Origin: Crossaster papposus
Lineage: Eukaryota > Echinodermata > Asteroidea > Velatida > Solasteridae
NCBI GenBank assembly: GCA_037893245.1
Contig: JBAIAA010000597.1
Span: forward strand, 310,001-374,000
Direction: 5' to 3'
Length of the DNA: 64,000 bases
This document shows positions 31,501 to 46,564 of the stretch, one piece after another; position 1 is the stretch's first letter; every line of letters begins with the position of its first letter. Below the pieces are notes generated by a model. It did no database searches, was not told the origin of the DNA, and saw only the letters and a list, made by a program, of their open reading frames with translations. The position numbers were made by a program, and so were the translations under genes.

Positions 31501-34500
31501 TAATAGCACTTACTGGGGCCTTTGGTAAGAAAAATGGGACTCAAAACAATGACAATTTACCTAAAATACAGTAACCACTTCAAAAAAATAAATGCGGTGG
31601 ACTTGCTGTTCTAAAATGGCGCGTAAAATGGCGCGCTACAGTTTAGTGCGCCGCCATCTTTGATTCATATAGGTTCTACTACACTAAATACGGCGCTCAT
31701 TGTAACCAACACAAAAATTAAAAGAAAGAGCGCCGCCTGGTGACGCTCATGAGTAGAGTGGCCATATTTTTTTTACTGGAAATCAAAGATTAAGACTCCT
31801 AGAACAATTTTCTTTTCAAATTTATAGGGGTTGACCGAATGAATTTTTTTTTATACTCCTCTCCGCACAAACCACCCCTAAACTGGTGGCCCAGCTCTGG
31901 GCCCAGGTATCAATGTAGCCCCCCGCCTCTATGCGAAATAGACCCTGGTATTGGTCTTTTCTGTGAACGAAATCCCCCGAGTTGGAAGCCACGGGTCACC
32001 AATTCTTGATTTCCACAATTATTTCTACAATCAGTCCAATGTATAGGCCCCAGGGACCTCTTATTCAAAATTACCGGAGGGATCACAAAATATTAATGAG
32101 CTCGCGCGCAGTCATTTTCACTGATTTAGTCACATGCACCCTTTAATAGCACTTACTGGGGCCTTTGGTAAGAAAAATGGGACTCAAAACAATGACAATT
32201 TACCTAAAATACAGTAACCACTTCAAAAAAATAAATGCGGTGGACTTGCTGTTCTAAAATGGCGCGTAAAATGGCGCGCTACAGTTTAGTGCGCCGCCAT
32301 CTTTGATTCATATAGGTTCTACTACACTAAATACGGCGCTCATTGTAACCAACACAAAAATTAAAAGAAAGAGCGCCGCCTGGTGACGCTCATGAGTAGA
32401 GTGGCCATATTTTTTTGACTGGAAATCAAAGATTAAGACTCCTAGAACAATTTTCTTTTCAAATTTATAGGGGTTGACCGAATGAATTTTTTTTTATACT
32501 CCTCTCCGCACAAACCACCCCTAAACTGGTGGCCCAGCTCTGGGCCCAGGTATCAATGTAGCCCCCCGCCTCTATGCGAAATAGACCCTGGTATTGGTCT
32601 TTTCTGTGAACGAAATCCCCCGAGTTGGAAGCCACGGGTCACCAATTCTTGATTTCCACAATTATTTCTACAATCAGTCCAATGTATAGGCCCCAGGGAC
32701 CTCTTATTCAAAATTACCGGAGGGATCACAAAATATTAATTAGCTCGCGCGCAGTCATTTTCACTGATTTAGTCACATGCACCCTTTAATAGCACTTACT
32801 GGGGCCTTTGGTAAGAAAAATGGGACTCAAAACAATGACAATTTACCTAAAATACAGTAACCACTTCAAAAAAAAAATTAATGCGGTGGACTTGCTGTTC
32901 TAAAATGGCGCGTAAAATGGCGCGCTACAGTTTAGTGCGCCGCCATCTTTGATTCATATAGGTTCTACTACACTAAATACGGCGCTCATTGTAACCAACA
33001 CAAAAATTGAAAGAAAGAGCGCCGCCTGGTGACGCTCATGAGTAGAGTGGCCATATTTTGTTGACTGGAAATCAAAGATTAAGACTCCTAGAACAATTTT
33101 CTTTTCAAATTTATAGGGGTTGACCGAATGAATTTGTTTTTATACTCCTATCCGCACAAGCCACCCCTAAACCGGTGGCCCAGCTCTGGGCCCAGGTATC
33201 AATGTAGCCCCCCCGCCTCTATGCGAAATAGACCCTGGTATTGGTCTTTTCTGTGAACGAATTCCCCCGAGTTGGAAGCCACGGGTCACCAATTCTTGAT
33301 TTCCACAATTATTTCTACAATCAGTCCAATGTATAGGCCCCAGGGACCTCTTATTCAAAATTACCGGAGGGATCACAAAATATTAATGAGCTCGCGCGCA
33401 GTCATTTTCACTGATTTAGTCACATGCACCCTTTAATAGCACTTACTGGGGCCTTTGGTAAGAAAAATGGGACTCAAAACAATGACAATTTACCTAAAAT
33501 ACAGTAACCACTTCAAAAAAATAAATGCGGTGGACTTGCTGTTCTAAAATGGCGCGTAAAATGGCGCGCTACAGTTTAGTGCGCCGCCATCTTTGATTCA
33601 TATAGGTTCTACTACACTAAATACGGCGCTCATTGTAACCAACACAAAAATTAAAAGAAAGAGCGCCGCCTGGTGACGCTCATGAGTAGAGTGGCCATAT
33701 TTGTTTTACTGGAAATCAAAGATTAAGACTCCTAGAACAATTTTCTTTTCAAATTTATAGGGGTTGACCGAATGAATTTTTTTTTATACTCCTCTCCGCA
33801 CAAACCACCCCTAAACTGGTGGCCCAGCTCTGGGCCCAGGTATCAATGTAGCCCCCCGCCTCTATGCGAAATAGACCCTGGTATTGGTCTTTTCTGTGAA
33901 CGAAATCCCCCGAGTTGGAAGCCACGGGTCACCAATTCTTGATTTCCACAATTATTTCTACAATCAGTCCAATGTATAGGCCCCAGGGACCTCTTATTCA
34001 AAATTACCGGAGGGATCACAAAATATTAATGAGCTCGCGCGCAGTCATTTTCACTGATTTAGTCACATGCACCCTTTAATAGCACTTACTGGGGCCTTTG
34101 GTAAGAAAAATGGGACTCAAAACAATGACAATTTACCTAAAATACAGTAACCACTTCAAAAAAATAAATGCGGTGGACTTGCTGTTCTAAAATGGCGCGT
34201 AAAATGGCGCGCTACAGTTTAGTGCGCCGCCATCTTTGATTCATATAGGTTCTACTACACTAAATACGGCGCTCATTGTAACCAACACAAAAATTGAAAG
34301 AAAGAGCGCCGCCTGGTGACGCTCATGAGTAGAGTGGCCATATTTTGTTGACTGGAAATCAAAGATTAAGACTCCTAGAACAATTTTCTTTTCAAATTTA
34401 TAGGGGTTGACCGAATGAATTTGTTTTTATACTCCTATCCGCACAAGCCACCCCTAAACCGGTGGCCCAGCTCTGGGCCCAGGTATCAATGTAGCCCCCC

Positions 34501-37500
34501 CGCCTCTATGCGAAATAGACCCTGGTATTGGTCTTTTCTGTGAACGAATTCCCCCGAGTTGGAAGCCACGGGTCACCAATTCTTGATTTCCACAATTATT
34601 TCTACAATCAGTCCAATGTATAGGCCCCAGGGACCTCTTATTCAAAATTACCGGAGGGATCACAAAATATTAATGAGCTCGCGCGCAGTCATTTTCACTG
34701 ATTTAGTCACATGCACCCTTTAATAGCACTTACTGGGGCCTTTGGTAAGAAAAATGGGACTCAAAACAATGACAATTTACCTAAAATACAGTAACCACTT
34801 CAAAAAAATAAATGCGGTGGACTTGCTGTTCTAAAATGGCGCGTAAAATGGCGCGCTACAGTTTAGTGCGCCGCCATCTTTGATTCATATAGGTTCTACT
34901 ACACTAAATACGGCGCTCATTGTAACCAACACAAAAATTAAAAGAAAGAGCGCCGCCTGGTGACGCTCATGAGTAGAGTGGCCATATTTGTTTTACTGGA
35001 AATCAAAGATTAAGACTCCTAGAACAATTTTCTTTTCAAATTTATAGGGGTTGACCGAATGAATTTTTTTTTATACTCCTCTCCGCACAAACCACCCCTA
35101 AACTGGTGGCCCAGCTCTGGGCCCAGGTATCAATGTAGCCCCCCGCCTCTATGCGAAATAGACCCTGGTATTGGTCTTTTCTGTGAACGAAATCCCCCGA
35201 GTTGGAAGCCACGGGTCACCAATTCTTGATTTCCACAATTATTTCTACAATCAGTCCAATGTATAGGCCCCAGGGACCTCTTATTCAAAATTACCGGAGG
35301 GATCACAAAATATTAATGAGCTCGCGCGCAGTCATTTTCACTGATTTAGTCACATGCACCCTTTAATAGCACTTACTGGGGCCTTTGGTAAGAAAAATGG
35401 GACTCAAAACAATGACAATTTACCTAAAATACAGTAACCACTTCAAAAAAATAAATGCGGTGGACTTGCTGTTCTAAAATGGCGCGTAAAATGGCGCGCT
35501 ACAGTTTAGTGCGCCGCCATCTTTGATTCATATAGGTTCTACTACACTAAATACGGCGCTCATTGTAACCAACACAAAAATTGAAAGAAAGAGCGCCGCC
35601 TGGTGACGCTCATGAGTAGAGTGGCCATATTTTGTTGACTGGAAATCAAAGATTAAGACTCCTAGAACAATTTTCTTTTCAAATTTATAGGGGTTGACCG
35701 AATGAATTTGTTTTTATACTCCTATCCGCACAAGCCACCCCTAAACCGGTGGCCCAGCTCTGGGCCCAGGTATCAATGTAGCCCCCCCGCCTCTATGCGA
35801 AATAGACCCTGGTATTGGTCTTTTCTGTGAACGAATTCCCCCGAGTTGGAAGCCACGGGTCACCAATTCTTGATTTCCACAATTATTTCTACAATCAGTC
35901 CAATGTATAGGCCCCAGGGACCTCTTATTCAAAATTACCGGAGGGATCACAAAATATTAATGAGCTCGCGCGCAGTCATTTTCACTGATTTAGTCACATG
36001 CACCCTTTAATAGCACTTACTGGGGCCTTTGGTAAGAAAAATGGGACTCAAAACAATGACAATTTACCTAAAATACAGTAACCACTTCAAAAAAATAAAT
36101 GCGGTGGACTTGCTGTTCTAAAATGGCGCGTAAAATGGCGCGCTACAGTTTAGTGCGCCGCCATCTTTGATTCATATAGGTTCTACTACACTAAATACGG
36201 CGCTCATTGTAACCAACACAAAAATTGAAAGAAAGAGCGCCGCCTGGTGACGCTCATGAGTAGAGTGGCCATATTTTGTTGACTGGAAATCAAAGATTAA
36301 GACTCCTAGAACAATTTTCTTTTCAAATTTATAGGGGTTGACCGAATGAATTTGTTTTTATACTCCTATCCGCACAAGCCACCCCTAAACCGGTGGCCCA
36401 GCTCTGGGCCCAGGTATCAATGTAGCCCCCCCGCCTCTATGCGAAATAGACCCTGGTATTGGTCTTTTCTGTGAACGAATTCCCCCGAGTTGGAAGCCAC
36501 GGGTCACCAATTCTTGATTTCCACAATTATTTCTACAATCAGTCCAATGTATAGGCCCCAGGGACCTCTTATTCAAAATTACCGGAGGGATCACAAAATA
36601 TTAATGAGCTCGCGCGCAGTCATTTTCACTGATTTAGTCACATGCACCCTTTAATAGCACTTACTGGGGCCTTTGGTAAGAAAAATGGGACTCAAAACAA
36701 TGACAATTTACCTAAAATACAGTAACCACTTCAAAAAAATAAATGCGGTGGACTTGCTGTTCTAAAATGGCGCGTAAAATGGCGCGCTACAGTTTAGTGC
36801 GCCGCCATCTTTGATTCATATAGGTTCTACTACACTAAATACGGCGCTCATTGTAACCAACACAAAAATTAAAAGAAAGAGCGCCGCCTGGTGACGCTCA
36901 TGAGTAGAGTGGCCATATTTGTTTTACTGGAAATCAAAGATTAAGACTCCTAGAACAATTTTCTTTTCAAATTTATAGGGGTTGACCGAATGAATTTTTT
37001 TTTATACTCCTCTCCGCACAAACCACCCCTAAACTGGTGGCCCAGCTCTGGGCCCAGGTATCAATGTAGCCCCCCGCCTCTATGCGAAATAGACCCTGGT
37101 ATTGGTCTTTTCTGTGAACGAAATCCCCCGAGTTGGAAGCCACGGGTCACCAATTCTTGATTTCCACAATTATTTCTACAATCAGTCCAATGTATAGGCC
37201 CCAGGGACCTCTTATTCAAAATTACCGGAGGGATCACAAAATATTAATGAGCTCGCGCGCAGTCATTTTCACTGATTTAGTCACATGCACCCTTTAATAG
37301 CACTTACTGGGGCCTTTGGTAAGAAAAATGGGACTCAAAACAATGACAATTTACCTAAAATACAGTAACCACTTCAAAAAAAAAATTAATGCGGTGGACT
37401 TGCTGTTCTAAAATGGCGCGTAAAATGGCGCGCTACAGTTTAGTGCGCCGCCATCTTTGATTCATATAGGTTCTACTACACTAAATACGGCGCTCATTGT

Positions 37501-37542
37501 AACCAACACAAAAATTGAAAGAAAGAGCGCCGCCTGGTGACG

Positions 37543-40500
37543 CTCATGAGTAGAGTGGCCATATTTTGTTGACTGGAAATCAAAGATTAAGACTCCTAGA
37601 ACAATTTTCTTTTCAAATTTATAGGGGTTGACCGAATGAATTTGTTTTTATACTCCTATCCGCACAAGCCACCCCTAAACCGGTGGCCCAGCTCTGGGCC
37701 CAGGTATCAATGTAGCCCCCCCGCCTCTATGCGAAATAGACCCTGGTATTGGTCTTTTCTGTGAACGAATTCCCCCGAGTTGGAAGCCACGGGTCACCAA
37801 TTCTTGATTTCCACAATTATTTCTACAATCAGTCCAATGTATAGGCCCCAGGGACCTCTTATTCAAAATTACCGGAGGGATCACAAAATATTAATGAGCT
37901 CGCGCGCAGTCATTTTCACTGATTTAGTCACATGCACCCTTTAATAGCACTTACTGGGGCCTTTGGTAAGAAAAATGGGACTCAAAACAATGACAATTTA
38001 CCTAAAATACAGTAACCACTTCAAAAAAATAAATGCGGTGGACTTGCTGTTCTAAAATGGCGCGTAAAATGGCGCGCTACAGTTTAGTGCGCCGCCATCT
38101 TTGATTCATATAGGTTCTACTACACTAAATACGGCGCTCATTGTAACCAACACAAAAATTAAAAGAAAGAGCGCCGCCTGGTGACGCTCATGAGTAGAGT
38201 GGCCATATTTTTTTTACTGGAAATCAAAGATTAAGACTCCTAGAACAATTTTCTTTTCAAATTTATAGGGGTTGACCGAATGAATTTTTTTTTATACTCC
38301 TCTCCGCACAAACCACCCCTAAACTGGTGGCCCAGCTCTGGGCCCAGGTATCAATGTAGCCCCCCGCCTCTATGCGAAATAGACCCTGGTATTGGTCTTT
38401 TCTGTGAACGAAATCCCCCGAGTTGGAAGCCACGGGTCACCAATTCTTGATTTCCACAATTATTTCTACAATCAGTCCAATGTATAGGCCCCAGGGACCT
38501 CTTATTCAAAATTACCGGAGGGATCACAAAATATTAATGAGCTCGCGCGCAGTCATTTTCACTGATTTAGTCACATGCACCCTTTAATAGCACTTACTGG
38601 GGCCTTTGGTAAGAAAAATGGGACTCAAAACAATGACAATTTACCTAAAATACAGTAACCACTTCAAAAAAAAAATTAATGCGGTGGACTTGCTGTTCTA
38701 AAATGGCGCGTAAAATGGCGCGCTACAGTTTAGTGCGCCGCCATCTTTGATTCATATAGGTTCTACTACACTAAATACGGCGCTCATTGTAACCAACACA
38801 AAAATTGAAAGAAAGAGCGCCGCCTGGTGACGCTCATGAGTAGAGTGGCCATATTTTGTTGACTGGAAATCAAAGATTAAGACTCCTAGAACAATTTTCT
38901 TTTCAAATTTATAGGGGTTGACCGAATGAATTTGTTTTTATACTCCTATCCGCACAAGCCACCCCTAAACCGGTGGCCCAGCTCTGGGCCCAGGTATCAA
39001 TGTAGCCCCCCCGCCTCTATGCGAAATAGACCCTGGTATTGGTCTTTTCTGTGAACGAATTCCCCCGAGTTGGAAGCCACGGGTCACCAATTCTTGATTT
39101 CCACAATTATTTCTACAATCAGTCCAATGTATAGGCCCCAGGGACCTCTTATTCAAAATTACCGGAGGGATCACAAAATATTAATGAGCTCGCGCGCAGT
39201 CATTTTCACTGATTTAGTCACATGCACCCTTTAATAGCACTTACTGGGGCCTTTGGTAAGAAAAATGGGACTCAAAACAATGACAATTTACCTAAAATAC
39301 AGTAACCACTTCAAAAAAATAAATGCGGTGGACTTGCTGTTCTAAAATGGCGCGTAAAATGGCGCGCTACAGTTTAGTGCGCCGCCATCTTTGATTCATA
39401 TAGGTTCTACTACACTAAATACGGCGCTCATTGTAACCAACACAAAAATTAAAAGAAAGAGCGCCGCCTGGTGACGCTCATGAGTAGAGTGGCCATATTT
39501 TTTTTACTGGAAATCAAAGATTAAGACTCCTAGAACAATTTTCTTTTCAAATTTATAGGGGTTGACCGAATGAATTTTTTTTTATACTCCTCTCCGCACA
39601 AACCACCCCTAAACTGGTGGCCCAGCTCTGGGCCCAGGTATCAATGTAGCCCCCCGCCTCTATGCGAAATAGACCCTGGTATTGGTCTTTTCTGTGAACG
39701 AAATCCCCCGAGTTGGAAGCCACGGGTCACCAATTCTTGATTTCCACAATTATTTCTACAATCAGTCCAATGTATAGGCCCCAGGGACCTCTTATTCAAA
39801 ATTACCGGAGGGATCACAAAATATTAATGAGCTCGCGCGCAGTCATTTTCACTGATTTAGTCACATGCACCCTTTAATAGCACTTACTGGGGCCTTTGGT
39901 AAGAAAAATGGGACTCAAAACAATGACAATTTACCTAAAATACAGTAACCACTTCAAAAAAAAAATTAATGCGGTGGACTTGCTGTTCTAAAATGGCGCG
40001 TAAAATGGCGCGCTACAGTTTAGTGCGCCGCCATCTTTGATTCATATAGGTTCTACTACACTAAATACGGCGCTCATTGTAACCAACACAAAAATTGAAA
40101 GAAAGAGCGCCGCCTGGTGACGCTCATGAGTAGAGTGGCCATATTTTGTTGACTGGAAATCAAAGATTAAGACTCCTAGAACAATTTTCTTTTCAAATTT
40201 ATAGGGGTTGACCGAATGAATTTGTTTTTATACTCCTATCCGCACAAGCCACCCCTAAACCGGTGGCCCAGCTCTGGGCCCAGGTATCAATGTAGCCCCC
40301 CCGCCTCTATGCGAAATAGACCCTGGTATTGGTCTTTTCTGTGAACGAATTCCCCCGAGTTGGAAGCCACGGGTCACCAATTCTTGATTTCCACAATTAT
40401 TTCTACAATCAGTCCAATGTATAGGCCCCAGGGACCTCTTATTCAAAATTACCGGAGGGATCACAAAATATTAATGAGCTCGCGCGCAGTCATTTTCACT

Positions 40501-42053
40501 GATTTAGTCACATGCACCCTTTAATAGCACTTACTGGGGCCTTTGGTAAGAAAAATGGGACTCAAAACAATGACAATTTACCTAAAATACAGTAACCACT
40601 TCAAAAAAATAAATGCGGTGGACTTGCTGTTCTAAAATGGCGCGTAAAATGGCGCGCTACAGTTTAGTGCGCCGCCATCTTTGATTCATATAGGTTCTAC
40701 TACACTAAATACGGCGCTCATTGTAACCAACACAAAAATTAAAAGAAAGAGCGCCGCCTGGTGACGCTCATGAGTAGAGTGGCCATATTTTTTTTACTGG
40801 AAATCAAAGATTAAGACTCCTAGAACAATTTTCTTTTCAAATTTATAGGGGTTGACCGAATGAATTTTTTTTTATACTCCTCTCCGCACAAACCACCCCT
40901 AAACTGGTGGCCCAGCTCTGGGCCCAGGTATCAATGTAGCCCCCCCGCCTCTATGCGAAATAGACCCTGGTATTGGTCTTTTCTGTGAACGAAATCCCCC
41001 GAGTTGGAAGCCACGGGTCACCAATTCTTGATTTCCACAATTATTTCTACAATCAGTCCAATGTATAGGCCCCAGGGACCTCTTATTCAAAATTACCGGA
41101 GGGATCACAAAATATTAATGAGCTCGCGCGCAGTCATTTTCACTGATTTAGTCACATGCACCCTTTAATAGCACTTACTGGGGCCTTTGGTAAGAAAAAT
41201 GGGACTCAAAACAATGACAATTTACCTAAAATACAGTAACCACTTCAAAAAAATAAATGCGGTGGACTTGCTGTTCTAAAATGGCGCGTAAAATGGCGCG
41301 CTACAGTTTAGTGCGCCGCCATCTTTGATTCATATAGGTTCTACTACACTAAATACGGCGCTCATTGTAACCAACACAAAAATTAAAAGAAAGAGCGCCG
41401 CCTGGTGACGCTCATGAGTAGAGTGGCCATATTTGTTTTACTGGAAATCAAAGATTAAGACTCCTAGAACAATTTTCTTTTCAAATTTATAGGGGTTGAC
41501 CGAATGAATTTTTTTTTATACTCCTCTCCGCACAAACCACCCCTAAACTGGTGGCCCAGCTCTGGGCCCAGGTATCAATGTAGCCCCCCGCCTCTATGCG
41601 AAATAGACCCTGGTATTGGTCTTTTCTGTGAACGAAATCCCCCGAGTTGGAAGCCACGGGTCACCAATTCTTGATTTCCACAATTATTTCTACAATCAGT
41701 CCAATGTATAGGCCCCAGGGACCTCTTATTCAAAATTACCGGAGGGATCACAAAATATTAATGAGCTCGCGCGCAGTCATTTTCACTGATTTAGTCACAT
41801 GCACCCTTTAATAGCACTTACTGGGGCCTTTGGTAAGAAAAATGGGACTCAAAACAATGACAATTTACCTAAAATACAGTAACCACTTCAAAAAAATAAA
41901 TGCGGTGGACTTGCTGTTCTAAAATGGCGCGTAAAATGGCGCGCTACAGTTTAGTGCGCCGCCATCTTTGATTCATATAGGTTCTACTACACTAAATACG
42001 GCGCTCATTGTAACCAACACAAAAATTGAAAGAAAGAGCGCCGCCTGGTGACG
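37543..42053 (+). repeat. Seven-unit higher-order repeat, copy 1 (4511 bp)
   Basis: Order A, B(nine-A), A, B(nine-A), A, B7, B(TTTGTTTTACTGG head). The next 4511 bases repeat this order with the same subclass at each place. Confidence 0.88.
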
Positions 42054-45000
42054 CTCATGAGTAGAGTGGCCATATTTTGTTGACTGGAAATCAAAGATTA
42101 AGACTCCTAGAACAATTTTCTTTTCAAATTTATAGGGGTTGACCGAATGAATTTGTTTTTATACTCCTATCCGCACAAGCCACCCCTAAACCGGTGGCCC
42201 AGCTCTGGGCCCAGGTATCAATGTAGCCCCCCCGCCTCTATGCGAAATAGACCCTGGTATTGGTCTTTTCTGTGAACGAATTCCCCCGAGTTGGAAGCCA
42301 CGGGTCACCAATTCTTGATTTCCACAATTATTTCTACAATCAGTCCAATGTATAGGCCCCAGGGACCTCTTATTCAAAATTACCGGAGGGATCACAAAAT
42401 ATTAATGAGCTCGCGCGCAGTCATTTTCACTGATTTAGTCACATGCACCCTTTAATAGCACTTACTGGGGCCTTTGGTAAGAAAAATGGGACTCAAAACA
42501 ATGACAATTTACCTAAAATACAGTAACCACTTCAAAAAAATAAATGCGGTGGACTTGCTGTTCTAAAATGGCGCGTAAAATGGCGCGCTACAGTTTAGTG
42601 CGCCGCCATCTTTGATTCATATAGGTTCTACTACACTAAATACGGCGCTCATTGTAACCAACACAAAAATTAAAAGAAAGAGCGCCGCCTGGTGACGCTC
42701 ATGAGTAGAGTGGCCATATTTTTTTTACTGGAAATCAAAGATTAAGACTCCTAGAACAATTTTCTTTTCAAATTTATAGGGGTTGACCGAATGAATTTTT
42801 TTTTATACTCCTCTCCGCACAAACCACCCCTAAACTGGTGGCCCAGCTCTGGGCCCAGGTATCAATGTAGCCCCCCGCCTCTATGCGAAATAGACCCTGG
42901 TATTGGTCTTTTCTGTGAACGAAATCCCCCGAGTTGGAAGCCACGGGTCACCAATTCTTGATTTCCACAATTATTTCTACAATCAGTCCAATGTATAGGC
43001 CCCAGGGACCTCTTATTCAAAATTACCGGAGGGATCACAAAATATTAATGAGCTCGCGCGCAGTCATTTTCACTGATTTAGTCACATGCACCCTTTAATA
43101 GCACTTACTGGGGCCTTTGGTAAGAAAAATGGGACTCAAAACAATGACAATTTACCTAAAATACAGTAACCACTTCAAAAAAAAAATTAATGCGGTGGAC
43201 TTGCTGTTCTAAAATGGCGCGTAAAATGGCGCGCTACAGTTTAGTGCGCCGCCATCTTTGATTCATATAGGTTCTACTACACTAAATACGGCGCTCATTG
43301 TAACCAACACAAAAATTGAAAGAAAGAGCGCCGCCTGGTGACGCTCATGAGTAGAGTGGCCATATTTTGTTGACTGGAAATCAAAGATTAAGACTCCTAG
43401 AACAATTTTCTTTTCAAATTTATAGGGGTTGACCGAATGAATTTGTTTTTATACTCCTATCCGCACAAGCCACCCCTAAACCGGTGGCCCAGCTCTGGGC
43501 CCAGGTATCAATGTAGCCCCCCCGCCTCTATGCGAAATAGACCCTGGTATTGGTCTTTTCTGTGAACGAATTCCCCCGAGTTGGAAGCCACGGGTCACCA
43601 ATTCTTGATTTCCACAATTATTTCTACAATCAGTCCAATGTATAGGCCCCAGGGACCTCTTATTCAAAATTACCGGAGGGATCACAAAATATTAATGAGC
43701 TCGCGCGCAGTCATTTTCACTGATTTAGTCACATGCACCCTTTAATAGCACTTACTGGGGCCTTTGGTAAGAAAAATGGGACTCAAAACAATGACAATTT
43801 ACCTAAAATACAGTAACCACTTCAAAAAAATAAATGCGGTGGACTTGCTGTTCTAAAATGGCGCGTAAAATGGCGCGCTACAGTTTAGTGCGCCGCCATC
43901 TTTGATTCATATAGGTTCTACTACACTAAATACGGCGCTCATTGTAACCAACACAAAAATTAAAAGAAAGAGCGCCGCCTGGTGACGCTCATGAGTAGAG
44001 TGGCCATATTTTTTTTACTGGAAATCAAAGATTAAGACTCCTAGAACAATTTTCTTTTCAAATTTATAGGGGTTGACCGAATGAATTTTTTTTTATACTC
44101 CTCTCCGCACAAACCACCCCTAAACTGGTGGCCCAGCTCTGGGCCCAGGTATCAATGTAGCCCCCCGCCTCTATGCGAAATAGACCCTGGTATTGGTCTT
44201 TTCTGTGAACGAAATCCCCCGAGTTGGAAGCCACGGGTCACCAATTCTTGATTTCCACAATTATTTCTACAATCAGTCCAATGTATAGGCCCCAGGGACC
44301 TCTTATTCAAAATTACCGGAGGGATCACAAAATATTAATGAGCTCGCGCGCAGTCATTTTCACTGATTTAGTCACATGCACCCTTTAATAGCACTTACTG
44401 GGGCCTTTGGTAAGAAAAATGGGACTCAAAACAATGACAATTTACCTAAAATACAGTAACCACTTCAAAAAAAAAATTAATGCGGTGGACTTGCTGTTCT
44501 AAAATGGCGCGTAAAATGGCGCGCTACAGTTTAGTGCGCCGCCATCTTTGATTCATATAGGTTCTACTACACTAAATACGGCGCTCATTGTAACCAACAC
44601 AAAAATTGAAAGAAAGAGCGCCGCCTGGTGACGCTCATGAGTAGAGTGGCCATATTTTGTTGACTGGAAATCAAAGATTAAGACTCCTAGAACAATTTTC
44701 TTTTCAAATTTATAGGGGTTGACCGAATGAATTTGTTTTTATACTCCTATCCGCACAAGCCACCCCTAAACCGGTGGCCCAGCTCTGGGCCCAGGTATCA
44801 ATGTAGCCCCCCCGCCTCTATGCGAAATAGACCCTGGTATTGGTCTTTTCTGTGAACGAATTCCCCCGAGTTGGAAGCCACGGGTCACCAATTCTTGATT
44901 TCCACAATTATTTCTACAATCAGTCCAATGTATAGGCCCCAGGGACCTCTTATTCAAAATTACCGGAGGGATCACAAAATATTAATGAGCTCGCGCGCAG

Positions 45001-46564
45001 TCATTTTCACTGATTTAGTCACATGCACCCTTTAATAGCACTTACTGGGGCCTTTGGTAAGAAAAATGGGACTCAAAACAATGACAATTTACCTAAAATA
45101 CAGTAACCACTTCAAAAAAATAAATGCGGTGGACTTGCTGTTCTAAAATGGCGCGTAAAATGGCGCGCTACAGTTTAGTGCGCCGCCATCTTTGATTCAT
45201 ATAGGTTCTACTACACTAAATACGGCGCTCATTGTAACCAACACAAAAATTAAAAGAAAGAGCGCCGCCTGGTGACGCTCATGAGTAGAGTGGCCATATT
45301 TTTTTTACTGGAAATCAAAGATTAAGACTCCTAGAACAATTTTCTTTTCAAATTTATAGGGGTTGACCGAATGAATTTTTTTTTATACTCCTCTCCGCAC
45401 AAACCACCCCTAAACTGGTGGCCCAGCTCTGGGCCCAGGTATCAATGTAGCCCCCCCGCCTCTATGCGAAATAGACCCTGGTATTGGTCTTTTCTGTGAA
45501 CGAAATCCCCCGAGTTGGAAGCCACGGGTCACCAATTCTTGATTTCCACAATTATTTCTACAATCAGTCCAATGTATAGGCCCCAGGGACCTCTTATTCA
45601 AAATTACCGGAGGGATCACAAAATATTAATGAGCTCGCGCGCAGTCATTTTCACTGATTTAGTCACATGCACCCTTTAATAGCACTTACTGGGGCCTTTG
45701 GTAAGAAAAATGGGACTCAAAACAATGACAATTTACCTAAAATACAGTAACCACTTCAAAAAAATAAATGCGGTGGACTTGCTGTTCTAAAATGGCGCGT
45801 AAAATGGCGCGCTACAGTTTAGTGCGCCGCCATCTTTGATTCATATAGGTTCTACTACACTAAATACGGCGCTCATTGTAACCAACACAAAAATTAAAAG
45901 AAAGAGCGCCGCCTGGTGACGCTCATGAGTAGAGTGGCCATATTTGTTTTACTGGAAATCAAAGATTAAGACTCCTAGAACAATTTTCTTTTCAAATTTA
46001 TAGGGGTTGACCGAATGAATTTTTTTTTATACTCCTCTCCGCACAAACCACCCCTAAACTGGTGGCCCAGCTCTGGGCCCAGGTATCAATGTAGCCCCCC
46101 GCCTCTATGCGAAATAGACCCTGGTATTGGTCTTTTCTGTGAACGAAATCCCCCGAGTTGGAAGCCACGGGTCACCAATTCTTGATTTCCACAATTATTT
46201 CTACAATCAGTCCAATGTATAGGCCCCAGGGACCTCTTATTCAAAATTACCGGAGGGATCACAAAATATTAATGAGCTCGCGCGCAGTCATTTTCACTGA
46301 TTTAGTCACATGCACCCTTTAATAGCACTTACTGGGGCCTTTGGTAAGAAAAATGGGACTCAAAACAATGACAATTTACCTAAAATACAGTAACCACTTC
46401 AAAAAAATAAATGCGGTGGACTTGCTGTTCTAAAATGGCGCGTAAAATGGCGCGCTACAGTTTAGTGCGCCGCCATCTTTGATTCATATAGGTTCTACTA
46501 CACTAAATACGGCGCTCATTGTAACCAACACAAAAATTGAAAGAAAGAGCGCCGCCTGGTGACG
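42054..46564 (+). repeat. Seven-unit higher-order repeat, copy 2 (4511 bp)
   Basis: Same seven subclasses in the same order and the same total length as 37543-42053, so this is a block duplication of seven units at once. The following units depart from the pattern (AAB...). Confidence 0.88.
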
